Source: Betaproteobacteria bacterium
GTDB lineage: Bacteria; Pseudomonadota; Gammaproteobacteria; Burkholderiales; Casimicrobiaceae
Reading direction: 5' to 3'
NCBI GenBank assembly: GCA_018971195.1
Contig: JAGXBK010000005.1
Coordinates: forward strand, 1 to 45,593
DNA: 45,593 nucleotides
The position numbers and the translations under genes are program-made. Position 1 is the stretch's first letter, and every line of letters starts with the position of its first letter. Of the stretch, positions 16,418 to 25,095 are shown in pieces. Below the pieces are notes generated by a model, which was not told the DNA's origin, did no database searches, and was given only the letters and a program-made list of their open reading frames with translations.

Positions 16418-16459
16418 TTGGTAATGCCACTTGACCAGTCTACCAGGCGGGCGTAGCCT
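16418..16459 (+). promoter_or_regulatory. Candidate gntR promoter with FadR-type operator
   Basis: TTGACC (16431-16436) and TAGCCT (16454-16459) are spaced by 17 bases, 55 bases before the gntR start. Immediately upstream, TTGGTAATGCCAC (16418-16430) resembles the TTGGT-N3-ACCAA operator of FCD-type GntR regulators with two mismatches. Autoregulation is therefore plausible but unproven. Confidence 0.4.
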
Positions 16460-16513
16460 TCGCCGATCCAACCATCGTCGGGCGCGGTGCGCCGCGACGC
16501 CGGGCCTGGTCCC

Positions 16514-17215
16514 ATGCCGTTCCAGAGCATCGAACCCCGTCGGCTTTACCGGCAGATCGCGGACCAGATCCGCGCGCTGATCAGGAGTGGCGAGTACGCC
16601 ACCGGTTCGCGCCTGCCGCCTGAGCGCGACCTCGCGCGGCAGCTCGGCGTGTCCCGGCCGTCGGTCCGCGAGGCCGTGATCGCGCTCGAGGTCGAGGGGC
16701 TGGTCGATGTGCGCATCGGTTCCGGCATCTACGTCCGCCCCTGCGACGACGTGCAGGCGGCGCCGCCGGCCGATGGCGAGGCGGGTCCTTTCGAGCTTTT
16801 GCGCGCGCGCTACCTGATCGAGTCCGAATGCGCCGCGCTGGCGGCGAAGGCCGTGACCCGGGTGCAGCTGCAGGCGATCGAAGCCGCGCTGGGCGACATG
16901 GAGCGCGAATTGGCGGAGGGGATGCAGCCGCTGCCGGGCGACCGCCTGTTCCATTTGCGGATCGTGGAGGCAACGGGAAACGGCGCGCTGGTGCACGTCG
17001 TCCGGACGCTGTGGGACGAGCGCGCCGGACCGCTCTACCAGCAACTCGAGCAGCATTACGATTCGCCTGACCTGTGGCAAGCGGCGATGGCCGAGCATCG
17101 CGTCGTGCTGGAGTCGCTCGCGGCGCACGATGCCAGGGGCGCCCGCGCCGCGATGCGCCGGCACCTGGACCAGGCGTACAAGCGGTTCAGCGCCGGCTGG
17201 GACATGCTGCACTGA
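16514..17215 (+). CDS. GntR family regulator, FadR/FCD subfamily
   Basis: A 233-residue DNA-binding regulator. The winged helix (about 10-75) contains [21 protein letters not shown] followed by the wing GSGIYV. The C-terminal all-helical FCD ligand domain keeps the metal-site histidines in [19 protein letters not shown] and RHLDQAY. FCD regulators usually sense small organic or sugar acids and often repress adjacent catabolic operons. Here the next gene, 43 bases on, encodes a UxaA-type dehydratase, so an aldonate or its 2-keto-3-deoxy product is the likely inducer. The start at ATG 16514 places the conserved winged helix near the N-terminus; the upstream in-frame start is less likely. Confidence 0.9.
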   Translation: MPFQSIEPRRLYRQIADQIRALIRSGEYATGSRLPPERDLARQLGVSRPSVREAVIALEVEGLVDVRIGSGIYVRPCDDVQAAPPADGEAGPFELLRARYLIESECAALAAKAVTRVQLQAIEAALGDMERELAEGMQPLPGDRLFHLRIVEATGNGALVHVVRTLWDERAGPLYQQLEQHYDSPDLWQAAMAEHRVVLESLAAHDARGARAAMRRHLDQAYKRFSAGWDMLH

Positions 17216-17258
17216 GACCGCACCCGGGTCGGGCCGTGGTTGCACTGAAGGAGTTTCG

Positions 17259-18794
17259 ATGCTTACGCGCTCTTCGCTGACGATCCGCCTGCATCCGGCA
17301 GACGATGTCGTCATCGCCCGCTCGCAGCTCGTCGGCGGCACGACGCTGATCGACGAGAGCGTGGTCGTCTCCGGTCTGGTGCCGCCGGGGCACAAGGTCG
17401 CGACCCGCGCCGTGCGTGCCGGTGCGCCGGTGCGCCGCTACAACCAGATCATCGGCTTCGCCAGCCGCGACATCGCGCCGGGCGAGCACGTGCACCTGCA
17501 CAACCTCGCGATGGGCGCGTTCGACCGCGACTATGCGTTCGGGGTCGATGCGAAGCCGACCTCGTACATCGAGCCTGCGGCGACCTTCATGGGCATCGTC
17601 CGCCGCGACGGGCCGAATGCCGGCAAGGTGGCGACGCGCAACTACATCGGCATCCTGTCGACGGTCAACTGCTCGGCAACCGTCGCGCGCAGCATCGCCG
17701 ACCACTTCAGCCGCGAGCGCCTCGCCGGGTTTGCGAACGTCGACGGCGTCGTGGCGCTGACCCACGGCTCCGGCTGCGGCATGGACACGCAGGGCGACGG
17801 CATGCAGATCCTGCGCCGCACGCTGGGCGGCTATGCGAAGCACCCGAACTTCGCCGGCGTGCTGGTCGTGGGGCTGGGCTGCGAAGCGAACCAGATCAGC
17901 GCATTGCTGGGGGCGCAGGCGCTGCAGGAAGGCGCGCTGCTGCGGACCTTCTCGATCCAGGACACCGGCGGCACCGCGAAGAGCATCGCGCGCGGGATCG
18001 CGATCGTCGGCGAGATGCTTCCGTACGCGGACGCCGTGACGCGAGAGGCCGTGCCGGCGTCGAGCCTGACGATCGGGCTGCAGTGCGGCGGGTCGGACGG
18101 CTATTCGGGCATCACTGCGAATCCCGCGCTAGGCGCTGCGGTCGACCTGCTGGTGCGCCATGGCGGAACGGCGATCCTGTCGGAGACGCCCGAGATCTAC
18201 GGCGCCGAGCACCTGCTTACGCGACGTGCGACCTCGCGCGAGGTCGGCGAGAAGCTGATTGCGCGCATCCGCTGGTGGGAGGACTACACCGCGCGCGAGC
18301 GCGGCGAGATGAACAACAACCCGTCGCCGGGGAACAAGGCGGGGGGACTGACGACGATCCTCGAGAAATCGCTGGGCGCGGTGGCCAAAGGCGGGACCAC
18401 CAACCTGGTCGCCGTCTACGAGTACGCTGAGCCGGTGACCGCGAAGGGATTCGTCTACATGGATACGCCGGGCTACGACCCGGTGTCCGCGACCGGCCAG
18501 GTCGCGGGCGGCGCCAACATGATCGTGTTCACCACCGGCCGCGGGTCTGCGTATGGCTGCGCGCCGGCGCCCTCGCTCAAGCTCGCGACCAACACGCCGC
18601 TGTGGGTGCGGCAGGAAGAGGACATCGATCTCAACTGCGGCGCGATCGTCGACGGGGACGCGACGGTCGCGCAGACCGGCGAGCGGCTGTTCGGGCTGAT
18701 CCTGGAAACCGCGTCGGGCACGAGGACGAAGAGCGAGCGCCATGGCTACGGACAGAGCGAGTTCGTGCCCTGGTATCTCGGTGCGGTGATGTAG
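17259..18794 (+). CDS. UxaA family aldonate dehydratase (altronate dehydratase-like)
   Basis: A 511-residue full-length UxaA-type enzyme. The N-terminal SAF-like domain (about 1-95) contains [23 protein letters not shown]. The large C-terminal domain carries [33 protein letters not shown], and [14 protein letters not shown]. The family dehydrates D-altronate or galactarate, and I recall a relative reported as a D-arabinonate dehydratase in Herbaspirillum; that needs checking. The presence of an IlvD/Edd-type dehydratase in the same operon suggests two different aldonates are handled. A strong AAGGAG ribosome-binding site lies five bases before ATG 17259. No uxaB, uxaC or kdgK is in the window, which argues against the classical hexuronate route. 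Confidence 0.88.
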   Translation: MLTRSSLTIRLHPADDVVIARSQLVGGTTLIDESVVVSGLVPPGHKVATRAVRAGAPVRRYNQIIGFASRDIAPGEHVHLHNLAMGAFDRDYAFGVDAKPTSYIEPAATFMGIVRRDGPNAGKVATRNYIGILSTVNCSATVARSIADHFSRERLAGFANVDGVVALTHGSGCGMDTQGDGMQILRRTLGGYAKHPNFAGVLVVGLGCEANQISALLGAQALQEGALLRTFSIQDTGGTAKSIARGIAIVGEMLPYADAVTREAVPASSLTIGLQCGGSDGYSGITANPALGAAVDLLVRHGGTAILSETPEIYGAEHLLTRRATSREVGEKLIARIRWWEDYTARERGEMNNNPSPGNKAGGLTTILEKSLGAVAKGGTTNLVAVYEYAEPVTAKGFVYMDTPGYDPVSATGQVAGGANMIVFTTGRGSAYGCAPAPSLKLATNTPLWVRQEEDIDLNCGAIVDGDATVAQTGERLFGLILETASGTRTKSERHGYGQSEFVPWYLGAVM

Positions 18795-18813
18795 CGCCAG
18801 GACCGGAACGCCA

Positions 18814-18848
18814 CCGGCGGACTCCGCCGGAGGCGGCCCGCGGGCCGC
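18814..18848 (+). promoter_or_regulatory. Two consecutive stem-loops between dehydratase and binding-protein genes
   Basis: CCGGCGG-ACT-CCGCCGG (18814-18830) is followed by the 16-base perfect palindrome GCGGCCCGCGGGCCGC (18833-18848). They lie in the 123-base gap before the solute-binding protein gene. Hairpins here commonly stabilise or partition polycistronic mRNA; no U-tract marks a full terminator. Confidence 0.4.
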
Positions 18849-18917
18849 AGCGCAATTGCGGAAGGCCGGAAACGGTCCCGCATTGAAATTGACGGGCAAT
18901 CAACCAGGGAGGCATCG

Positions 18918-20297
18918 ATGAAACTGTTCACCAAGTTCGTCGCCGCGCTGTTCGCGCTCGGCATGCTCGGCGCGACCGCGCCGGTATCTGCGCAGGAAAA
19001 GCTCGTCGTCTGGTGGGTCAAGGGTTTCTACAAGTCCGAGGACGACGCGCTGTACGCGATGATCAGGAAATACGAGCAGAAGACCGGGGTCAAGGTCGAG
19101 CTTTCGCAGTACGCCGTGCAGGACGGCATTCCGAAGGTCGTTGCCGCGCTCGACGCGGGCAATCCGCCCGATGTCGCCTACATCGACGTGTTCGACTTCC
19201 AGGTGACCGGCAAATGGGCCTACGACGGCAAGCTCGAGGACCTGACCGACGTCCTGACGCCGATCAAGGACAGGTTCCTGCCGAACACGCTCGAGACGAC
19301 GTACCTGTACGACGCCAAGGCGAACAAGCGCGCGTACTACGCGTTCCCGATCAAGCAGCAGACGATGCACATCAACTACTGGAAGGACATGCTCGCCCAG
19401 GCCGGCTTCAAGCCGTCGGACATCCCGACGACCTGGAAAGCCTACTGGTCGTTCTGGTGCGACAAGGTCCAGCCCGCGTACCGCAAGGCGTCGGGCAAGC
19501 GCATCTTCGCCACCGGCTTCCCGATGGGCGTCGACTCGAGCGACTCGTACTACTCGTTCCTGACCTTCATGGACGCCTACAACGTCAGGCTGGTCGACGA
19601 CAACGGCAAGCTGCTGGTCGGCGACCCCAAGGTCCGCCAGGGGCTGATCAACGCGCTGCGCGACTACACGCAGCCGTATGTCAAGGGCTGCACGCCGCCG
19701 TCGTCGACGAGCTGGAAGGACCCGGACAACAACGTCGCGTTCCACAACAAGACGATCATCATGACCCACAACGCGACGATCTCGATCCCGGCCAAGTGGT
19801 ACGACGACATGAACAACACGACGCTTTCCGCGCAGGAGCGCGAGCAGGCGAAGAAGAACTACTACGACAACATCGCCACGTCGGGTTTCCCCAGCAAGCC
19901 TGACGGGACGCCGATGAAATACCGCGCCGCCGTCAAGACCGGCGTGGTGTTCGCGGATGCGAAGAACAAGAAGCGCGCCAAGGAGTTCGTCGCGTTCCTG
20001 CTCGAGGACGAGAACCTGATTCCGTACGTCGAGGGATCGCTCGGCCGCTGGTACCCGGTCACCAAGTCGGGGGCGGCGCGGCTCGCTTTCTGGCTCGCCG
20101 ACCCGCACCGCACATCGGTCCAGCGCCAGTTCTCGGAAGGGACCAATACGTTCGAGTTCACGAAGAACTGGAAATTCACGATTCTCAACAACGAGAACGT
20201 CTGGGCCAAGGCGATGAATCGCGTCGTCAGCGAGCATTGGCCGGTCGAGAAGGCCGTCGACGAAATGATCGGCCGCATCAAGGAGGTCGCAGGCTGA
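18918..20297 (+). CDS. ABC sugar transporter, periplasmic solute-binding protein (family 1)
   Basis: A 459-residue exported binding protein. The Sec signal MKLFTKFVAALFALGMLGATAPVSA ends near residue 25, with mature sequence from QEKLVVWWVKGF. The fold features of family-1 extracellular solute-binding proteins are visible: WWVKGF at the start, LDAGNPPDVAYIDVF near 75-90, and GRWYPVTKSG late in the chain. It is the periplasmic receptor of a CUT1-type sugar importer encoded by the next three genes. Sugar specificity cannot be read from the sequence, but the dehydratases on both sides suggest an aldose or aldonate. Ribosome-binding site GGGAGG precedes ATG 18918. Confidence 0.92.
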   Translation: MKLFTKFVAALFALGMLGATAPVSAQEKLVVWWVKGFYKSEDDALYAMIRKYEQKTGVKVELSQYAVQDGIPKVVAALDAGNPPDVAYIDVFDFQVTGKWAYDGKLEDLTDVLTPIKDRFLPNTLETTYLYDAKANKRAYYAFPIKQQTMHINYWKDMLAQAGFKPSDIPTTWKAYWSFWCDKVQPAYRKASGKRIFATGFPMGVDSSDSYYSFLTFMDAYNVRLVDDNGKLLVGDPKVRQGLINALRDYTQPYVKGCTPPSSTSWKDPDNNVAFHNKTIIMTHNATISIPAKWYDDMNNTTLSAQEREQAKKNYYDNIATSGFPSKPDGTPMKYRAAVKTGVVFADAKNKKRAKEFVAFLLEDENLIPYVEGSLGRWYPVTKSGAARLAFWLADPHRTSVQRQFSEGTNTFEFTKNWKFTILNNENVWAKAMNRVVSEHWPVEKAVDEMIGRIKEVAG

Positions 20298-20315
20298 CGA
20301 CCCCGCATTCGCGTC

Positions 20316-20343
20316 GCGCGCCCCGGTCGTCCCGGTGGCGCGC
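20316..20343 (+). promoter_or_regulatory. Stem-loop between binding-protein and permease genes
   Basis: A 7-bp inverted repeat, GCGCGCC and GGCGCGC, with a 14-base loop, starts 19 bases after the binding-protein stop. Such hairpins often protect the abundant binding-protein mRNA while limiting read-through into permease genes. Confidence 0.4.
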
Positions 20344-20367
20344 GGTGGGTGCGAGGGAGGCGACGAG

Positions 20368-21246
20368 ATGTCGACGGTCGCGCTGCCGGGAGTCGAGGCC
20401 GCCACAGCGGACGGCGGTCCGCGAAGGCGCCTGTCGCCGTGGCAGGCGTGGGGGCTCGCGCTGCTCGCGCCCTATGTCGCGGTGTTCCTGGTGTTCGTGC
20501 TGTACCCCGTCGGGTACGGACTGTGGCTCGCGCGCCATCCGCAGAGCTACGTCCAGCTCTTCGCCGACCCGGTTTTCGCGGGCTCGGTGGTCAACACGCT
20601 GATCTTCGTGGTCGTCGGCATCAATCTCAAGATGGCGGCGGCGCTGTTCCTGTCCGGCTTCTTCGTGACCGCGCGGCCCTGGATCCGCTGGCTGTCGGTG
20701 CTGTTCATCCTGCCTTGGGCCGTGCCGTCGATACCGACGATCCTCTCGATCCGGTTCATGCTCAATCCGGAATGGGGCGTGGTCAACCAGGTCATCTTCA
20801 GACTGACCGGCGCCGACGGCCCGAACTGGCTCAACGACCGGTGGATCGCGCTGTCGATGGCGATGCTCGTCCACATCTGGAAGAGCCTGCCTTTCTGGAC
20901 GATGATCCTGATCGCCGGGCGCCTCGCGATTCCCGGCGAGCTCTACGAGGCGGCGAGCGTCGATGGCGCGTCGGTGTGGCAGCGATTCCGCTTCATCACC
21001 TGGCCGTCGCTGTCGACGCTGTACCTGACCTCGGCGATCCTGTCGATGATCTGGACGCTGGGCGATTTCAACAGCGTCTACCTGCTGACCGGCGGCGGCC
21101 CCGCGGACCTGACGCACGTGCTGGCCACGCTCGGCATCCGCTACCTGCGCCTCGACCAGGTCGACCTGGCGATGGCGACGATCGTCTGCGCGCTGCCGCT
21201 GGTGCTGCCGCTGGTCTACTTCATGATGAAGCGCCTGTCGCGATGA
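20368..21246 (+). CDS. ABC sugar transporter permease (MalF type)
   Basis: A 292-residue inner-membrane permease with about six helices, beginning WQAWGLALLAPYVAVFLVFVLYP. The cytoplasmic EAA loop that contacts the ATPase is present as EAASVDGASVWQRFRFITWP near residues 193-212. The start at ATG 20368 has GAGGGAGG upstream and avoids a non-conserved extension. It overlaps the second permease gene by four bases (ATGA). Its C-terminus (MKRLSR) and the next protein's N-terminus (MKRLLT) are encoded by a near-identical 13-base repeat. Confidence 0.92.
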   Translation: MSTVALPGVEAATADGGPRRRLSPWQAWGLALLAPYVAVFLVFVLYPVGYGLWLARHPQSYVQLFADPVFAGSVVNTLIFVVVGINLKMAAALFLSGFFVTARPWIRWLSVLFILPWAVPSIPTILSIRFMLNPEWGVVNQVIFRLTGADGPNWLNDRWIALSMAMLVHIWKSLPFWTMILIAGRLAIPGELYEAASVDGASVWQRFRFITWPSLSTLYLTSAILSMIWTLGDFNSVYLLTGGGPADLTHVLATLGIRYLRLDQVDLAMATIVCALPLVLPLVYFMMKRLSR

Positions 21247-22079
21247 AGCGCCTGCTGACCGAGGCGAGGCTCGTGCTGATCGGGATCCCCGTCGCGATCT
21301 GGACGCTGCTGCCGATCTATCACATGTTCCTGTTCTCGATATCGACCAAGGAAGAGGCTTTTTCAGGGGAGCTATGGCCGGCGCACCCGACGCTGCGCAA
21401 TTTCGGCATCGTGTTCCGCGAGCAGAACTATTTCCTCAACCACTTCTGGCGCCAGTTCGCCAATTCGCTGTTGATCGCGGTTGCCGTCGGCGCGATCACG
21501 CTGGTCGTCGCGGCGGGCGCGGCTTTCTCGATCAGCCGCCTGAGGACGCGCGGCGGCCGGCTGGTGCTGAACTGCGCCCTGTTCACCTACTTCATTCCGG
21601 CTGCATTCCTCGCCGTTCCGATGTACAAGGCGATGGGGACGTACGGACTTCTCAATACGCAGTGGGCGCTGATCCTGGCAATGGTGACGATCGCATCGCC
21701 GTACGCGATCTGGGTGCTGAAGCAGGCCTCGGACAAGCTGCCCTGGGAGCTCGACGAGGCGGCGCGCATCGACGGGGCGTCGCCGCTGCAGCTGTTCCGG
21801 CTCGTCTACCTGCCGCTGATCGCACCTTCACTGGTCGCCGTCGGCACCTACGCGCTGCTGCTCGCCTGGAACGAATACCTGTACGCGTTCCTGCTGCTGT
21901 CCAACGACAAGGACATCACGCTGCCGGTCGCGCTCGGGCACTTCCTGTCGGCGGACGATTCGCCGTGGGAGCTCCTGATGACGACCGGATTGATCTATGC
22001 GCTGCCGCCGGCCGCGATCTACTATGCGTTCAAGCGCTACATGGTGACCGGTCTGACCGCCGGCGCCGTCAAGTCGTGA
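21243..22079 (+). CDS. ABC sugar transporter permease (MalG type)
   Basis: A 278-residue inner-membrane permease, second half of the CUT1 translocation pore. Helices begin at ARLVLIGIPVAIWTLLPIYHMFLFS. The EAA motif reads DEAARIDGASPLQLFRLVYLPLIAPS near 175-200, and LLAWNEYLYAFLLL is typical of the MalG group. The start is ATG 21243, overlapping the upstream stop as ATGA, which suggests coupled and balanced synthesis of the two permeases. Confidence 0.93.
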   Translation: MKRLLTEARLVLIGIPVAIWTLLPIYHMFLFSISTKEEAFSGELWPAHPTLRNFGIVFREQNYFLNHFWRQFANSLLIAVAVGAITLVVAAGAAFSISRLRTRGGRLVLNCALFTYFIPAAFLAVPMYKAMGTYGLLNTQWALILAMVTIASPYAIWVLKQASDKLPWELDEAARIDGASPLQLFRLVYLPLIAPSLVAVGTYALLLAWNEYLYAFLLLSNDKDITLPVALGHFLSADDSPWELLMTTGLIYALPPAAIYYAFKRYMVTGLTAGAVKS

Positions 22080-22133
22080 CCGGGTGCCGCGCGCGCGATG
22101 CGCACCCGTCGTCCTGCGCATGGCCTGCCGCCT

Positions 22134-22168
22134 CTGATCCCTGCACTCTGATTCCTGATCCCTGAACA
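22134..22168. repeat. Heptamer array before the sugar ABC ATPase gene
   Basis: Five consecutive seven-base units start at 22134: CTGATCC, CTGCACT, CTGATTC, CTGATCC, CTGAACA. All begin CTG and four begin CTGA. The last unit overlaps the A of the ATPase start codon at 22168. The array occupies the place where a ribosome-binding site should be, and none is visible. Confidence 0.65.
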
Positions 22169-23241
22169 TGGCCCCGGTTTCCTTCAACAACGTCGCAAAG
22201 ACCTTCGGCAGCACCGAGGTCATCCGCGGCATCTCGTTCGACATCCGCGACGGCGAATTCATGGTGCTCGTCGGGCCGTCCGGCTGCGGCAAGTCGACGC
22301 TGCTCCGCATGCTCGCCGGCCTCGAGGAGATCACCGCCGGCACGATCGCGATCGACGGCCGGGTGGTCAACCACGTCGACTCCAAGGACCGCGACATCGC
22401 GATGGTGTTCCAGAGCTACGCCCTCTATCCGCACATGAGCGTGCGCGATAACATGGGCTTCAGCCTGCGGCTGCGCCGGGCCGAGCGCAGCGAGATCGAT
22501 GCGCGCGTCATGCGCGCTGCGCGGATCCTGAATCTGGAACCTTACCTCGATCGCTACCCGCGCGAGCTGTCGGGCGGGCAGCGCCAGCGCGTCGCGATGG
22601 GACGCGCGATCGTGCGCGACCCGAAGGTGTTCCTGTTCGACGAGCCGCTGTCGAACCTCGATGCCAAGCTGCGCGTGCAGATGCGCTCGGAGATCAAGGC
22701 GCTGCACCAGAGGCTGAAGACGACCACCGTCTACGTCACGCACGACCAGATCGAGGCGATGACCATGGCCGATCGCATCGTCGTCATGCACGACGGGGCG
22801 ATCGAGCAGATCGGCACGCCGCTCGAGCTCTACGACCGGCCCGACAACCTGTTCGTCGCGCAATTCATCGGCTCGCCGGCGATGAACGTGGTCCGGGGCA
22901 CGCTGCGACGCACCGGCGGCGCAGCGCACGTCGAGACCGCGGACGGGGTGCGCTGGCCGGCCGGCAGCGGCGGCGTCGACGGGCAGGGGGTGGCTTATGG
23001 CGTGCGGCCGGACCACCTCGAGCTCGTGGGAGGCGGCGAGCCTGCAGTTCCGGGCGAAATCGTCGTCGTCGAGCCCACCGGCTCGGAGACCGAGCTGGTG
23101 GTGCGGATCGGCGACGCGCAGATCATCGTCGAGACGCATGGCCGGACGACGCTGCAGCCCGGTGACACGGTCGGCTTTGCCATCGATCCGGCGAACGTCC
23201 ACCTGTTCGACCAGGCGTCCGGCGCGAGACTCGCGCCGTGA
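22168..23241 (+). CDS. ABC sugar transporter ATPase (UgpC/MalK/MsmX type)
   Basis: A 357-residue ATPase. Walker A GPSGCGKST (about 36-44), Q-loop VFQSYALYPHMSV, signature LSGGQRQRVAMGRA, Walker B VFLFDEPLSNLD, and the switch histidine in VTHDQIEAM are all intact. The C-terminal 120 residues form the regulatory TOBE-type domain usual for CUT1 ATPases (YGVRPDHLEL, VEPTGSETELVV). It powers the two preceding permeases; such ATPases may serve several transporters. The start codon directly follows a heptamer repeat and lacks a recognisable ribosome-binding site. Confidence 0.95.
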   Translation: MAPVSFNNVAKTFGSTEVIRGISFDIRDGEFMVLVGPSGCGKSTLLRMLAGLEEITAGTIAIDGRVVNHVDSKDRDIAMVFQSYALYPHMSVRDNMGFSLRLRRAERSEIDARVMRAARILNLEPYLDRYPRELSGGQRQRVAMGRAIVRDPKVFLFDEPLSNLDAKLRVQMRSEIKALHQRLKTTTVYVTHDQIEAMTMADRIVVMHDGAIEQIGTPLELYDRPDNLFVAQFIGSPAMNVVRGTLRRTGGAAHVETADGVRWPAGSGGVDGQGVAYGVRPDHLELVGGGEPAVPGEIVVVEPTGSETELVVRIGDAQIIVETHGRTTLQPGDTVGFAIDPANVHLFDQASGARLAP

Positions 23242-23322
23242 GGGCAACGGCGCCGGTCGTTGGCGCAGCACGCCGGTGGTTGCAGTGCCCTTTCGTTCCT
23301 TTCCGATGATCCCGGGTGCCCC

Positions 23323-25050
23323 ATGAGCCGCAAGCCGAAACGCAAGCTCCGCTCGACCGAATGGTTCGGTCGCCACGACCGCGACGCGCTCGTCCATCGC
23401 TCCTGGATGAAGAACCAGGGTATTCCGCACGACCAGTTCGACGGCCGGCCGGTCGTCGGCATCTGCAACACCTGGTCGCAGGCCACACCTTGCAATGCGC
23501 ACTTCCGCGAGCTCGCGCAGCACGTACGCGATGGCGTGCTCGATGCCGGCGGGTTCCCGATCGAGTTCCCGGTGATGAGCCTCGGCGAGACGCTGATGCG
23601 GCCGACGACGATGCTGTTCCGCAACCAATGCGCGATGGACGTCGAGGAGTCGATCCGCGCCAATCCTTTCGACGGCATCGTGCTGCTGATGGGCTGCGAC
23701 AAGACCACGCCCGCGCTGCTGATGGGCGCGGCGTCCTGCGACCTGCCGACGATCGGCGTCTCGGGCGGACCGATGCTGAACGGGAAGTTCCGCGGCGAGG
23801 ACATCGGCTCGGGCACGCACGTCTGGAAGTTCACCGAGATGCTGAAGACCGGACGGATGAACGAGGCGGACATGATCGAGGCCGAGGGCGGCATGTCGCG
23901 CTCCGCCGGCCACTGCATGACCATGGGCACCGCATCGACGATGGCGTCGATGGTCGAGGCGCTGGGAATGGGCCTGCCGACCAATGCTGCGATCCCCGCG
24001 GTCGATTCGCGGCGCAGGGTGCTCGCGCGGATGGCCGGCCGGCGCATCGTCGAGATGGTGCGCGAGGATCTGCGCATGTCGAGGATCCTGACCCGACAGG
24101 CCTTCGAGAACGCAATCATGGTCAACGGCGCGATCGGCGGGTCGACCAACGCCGTCGTCCATCTGCTGGCGATCGCCGGGCGCATCGGCGTCGACCTGAC
24201 GCTGGACGACTGGGACCGGCTCGGGCGCAGCATGCCCTGCCTCGTCAACCTCATGCCGTCAGGGAAATACCTGATGGAGGACTTTTACTACGCCGGGGGG
24301 CTGCCGGTCGTCATCCGCGAGATCCGCAAGTCGATCCACCGCAAGGCCCTGACCGTGAATGGACGGACGATCTGGGACAACTGCAAGGACGCGGTCAACT
24401 ACAACCGCGACGTCATCACCCCGCTCGAGAAACCTTTCAAGCCGCAGGGAGGCATCGCGGTCCTGCGCGGGAACCTCGCCCCCGACGGCGCCGTGCTCAA
24501 ACCCTCGGCGGCGACGCCGGCTCTGATGAAGCACCGGGGCCGCGCGGTCGTGTTCGAGGATATCGACGATCTCAACCGGCGCATCGACGATCCCGATCTC
24601 GACGTCGAGGTCGACGACATCCTCGTGCTCAAGAACTGCGGACCGAAGGGCTATCCCGGGTTTCCCGAAGTCGGCAACTTCGCGCTCCCCGCCAAGCTGC
24701 TGAAGAAAGGCGTCACCGACATGGTCCGCATCTCGGACGCCCGGATGTCAGGCACCGCATACGGGACCGTCGTGCTGCACACCGCGCCGGAGGCCGCGGC
24801 AGGCGGCCCGCTGGCGCTGGTCGAGAACGGCGACATCATCGAGCTCGACGTCGCCAAGCGCCGCCTGCGCCTGCAGGTCTCGGACGACGAGCTGGCACGC
24901 CGGCGGGCGCGCTGGAAGCCGCCGGAACCCCATGCCGACCGCGGTTGGGTGAGGCTCTACTGCGCGACGGTCCAGCAGGCCGACAAGGGCGTCGACCTCG
25001 ATTTCCTGGTCGGCGGATCGGGCGCGAAAGTCGGCCGGGAGAGCCACTGA
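23323..25050 (+). CDS. IlvD/Edd family aldonate dehydratase (L-arabinonate dehydratase-like)
   Basis: A 575-residue iron-sulfur dehydratase. Candidate [2Fe-2S] ligands are Cys57 (PCNAH), Cys125 (GCDKTTPA) and Cys198 (AGHCMTMGT). Their spacings of 68 and 73 residues equal those of Rhizobium L-arabinonate dehydratase (59, 127, 200), and Lys127 sits where that enzyme's Mg-ligand lysine is. CNTWSQATPCNAHFR is typical of sugar-acid rather than dihydroxyacid dehydratases. It would convert an aldonate such as arabinonate, xylonate, fuconate or galactonate to the 2-keto-3-deoxy acid. The window has no other branched-chain amino-acid synthesis gene. It is the last gene of the plus-strand operon; no clear ribosome-binding site precedes ATG 23323. 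Confidence 0.92.
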   Translation: MSRKPKRKLRSTEWFGRHDRDALVHRSWMKNQGIPHDQFDGRPVVGICNTWSQATPCNAHFRELAQHVRDGVLDAGGFPIEFPVMSLGETLMRPTTMLFRNQCAMDVEESIRANPFDGIVLLMGCDKTTPALLMGAASCDLPTIGVSGGPMLNGKFRGEDIGSGTHVWKFTEMLKTGRMNEADMIEAEGGMSRSAGHCMTMGTASTMASMVEALGMGLPTNAAIPAVDSRRRVLARMAGRRIVEMVREDLRMSRILTRQAFENAIMVNGAIGGSTNAVVHLLAIAGRIGVDLTLDDWDRLGRSMPCLVNLMPSGKYLMEDFYYAGGLPVVIREIRKSIHRKALTVNGRTIWDNCKDAVNYNRDVITPLEKPFKPQGGIAVLRGNLAPDGAVLKPSAATPALMKHRGRAVVFEDIDDLNRRIDDPDLDVEVDDILVLKNCGPKGYPGFPEVGNFALPAKLLKKGVTDMVRISDARMSGTAYGTVVLHTAPEAAAGGPLALVENGDIIELDVAKRRLRLQVSDDELARRRARWKPPEPHADRGWVRLYCATVQQADKGVDLDFLVGGSGAKVGRESH

Positions 25051-25095
25051 GGCGCGCCGGCGTCGATCTGCCGCGGTGCGCCGCGGATCATCCGA

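Noticed and set aside
23323-25050. IlvD-type gene considered as dihydroxyacid dehydratase for branched-chain amino acids
   Set aside because: Cysteine spacing and the CNTWSQATPCNAH sequence match sugar-acid dehydratases, and the operon encodes a sugar importer.
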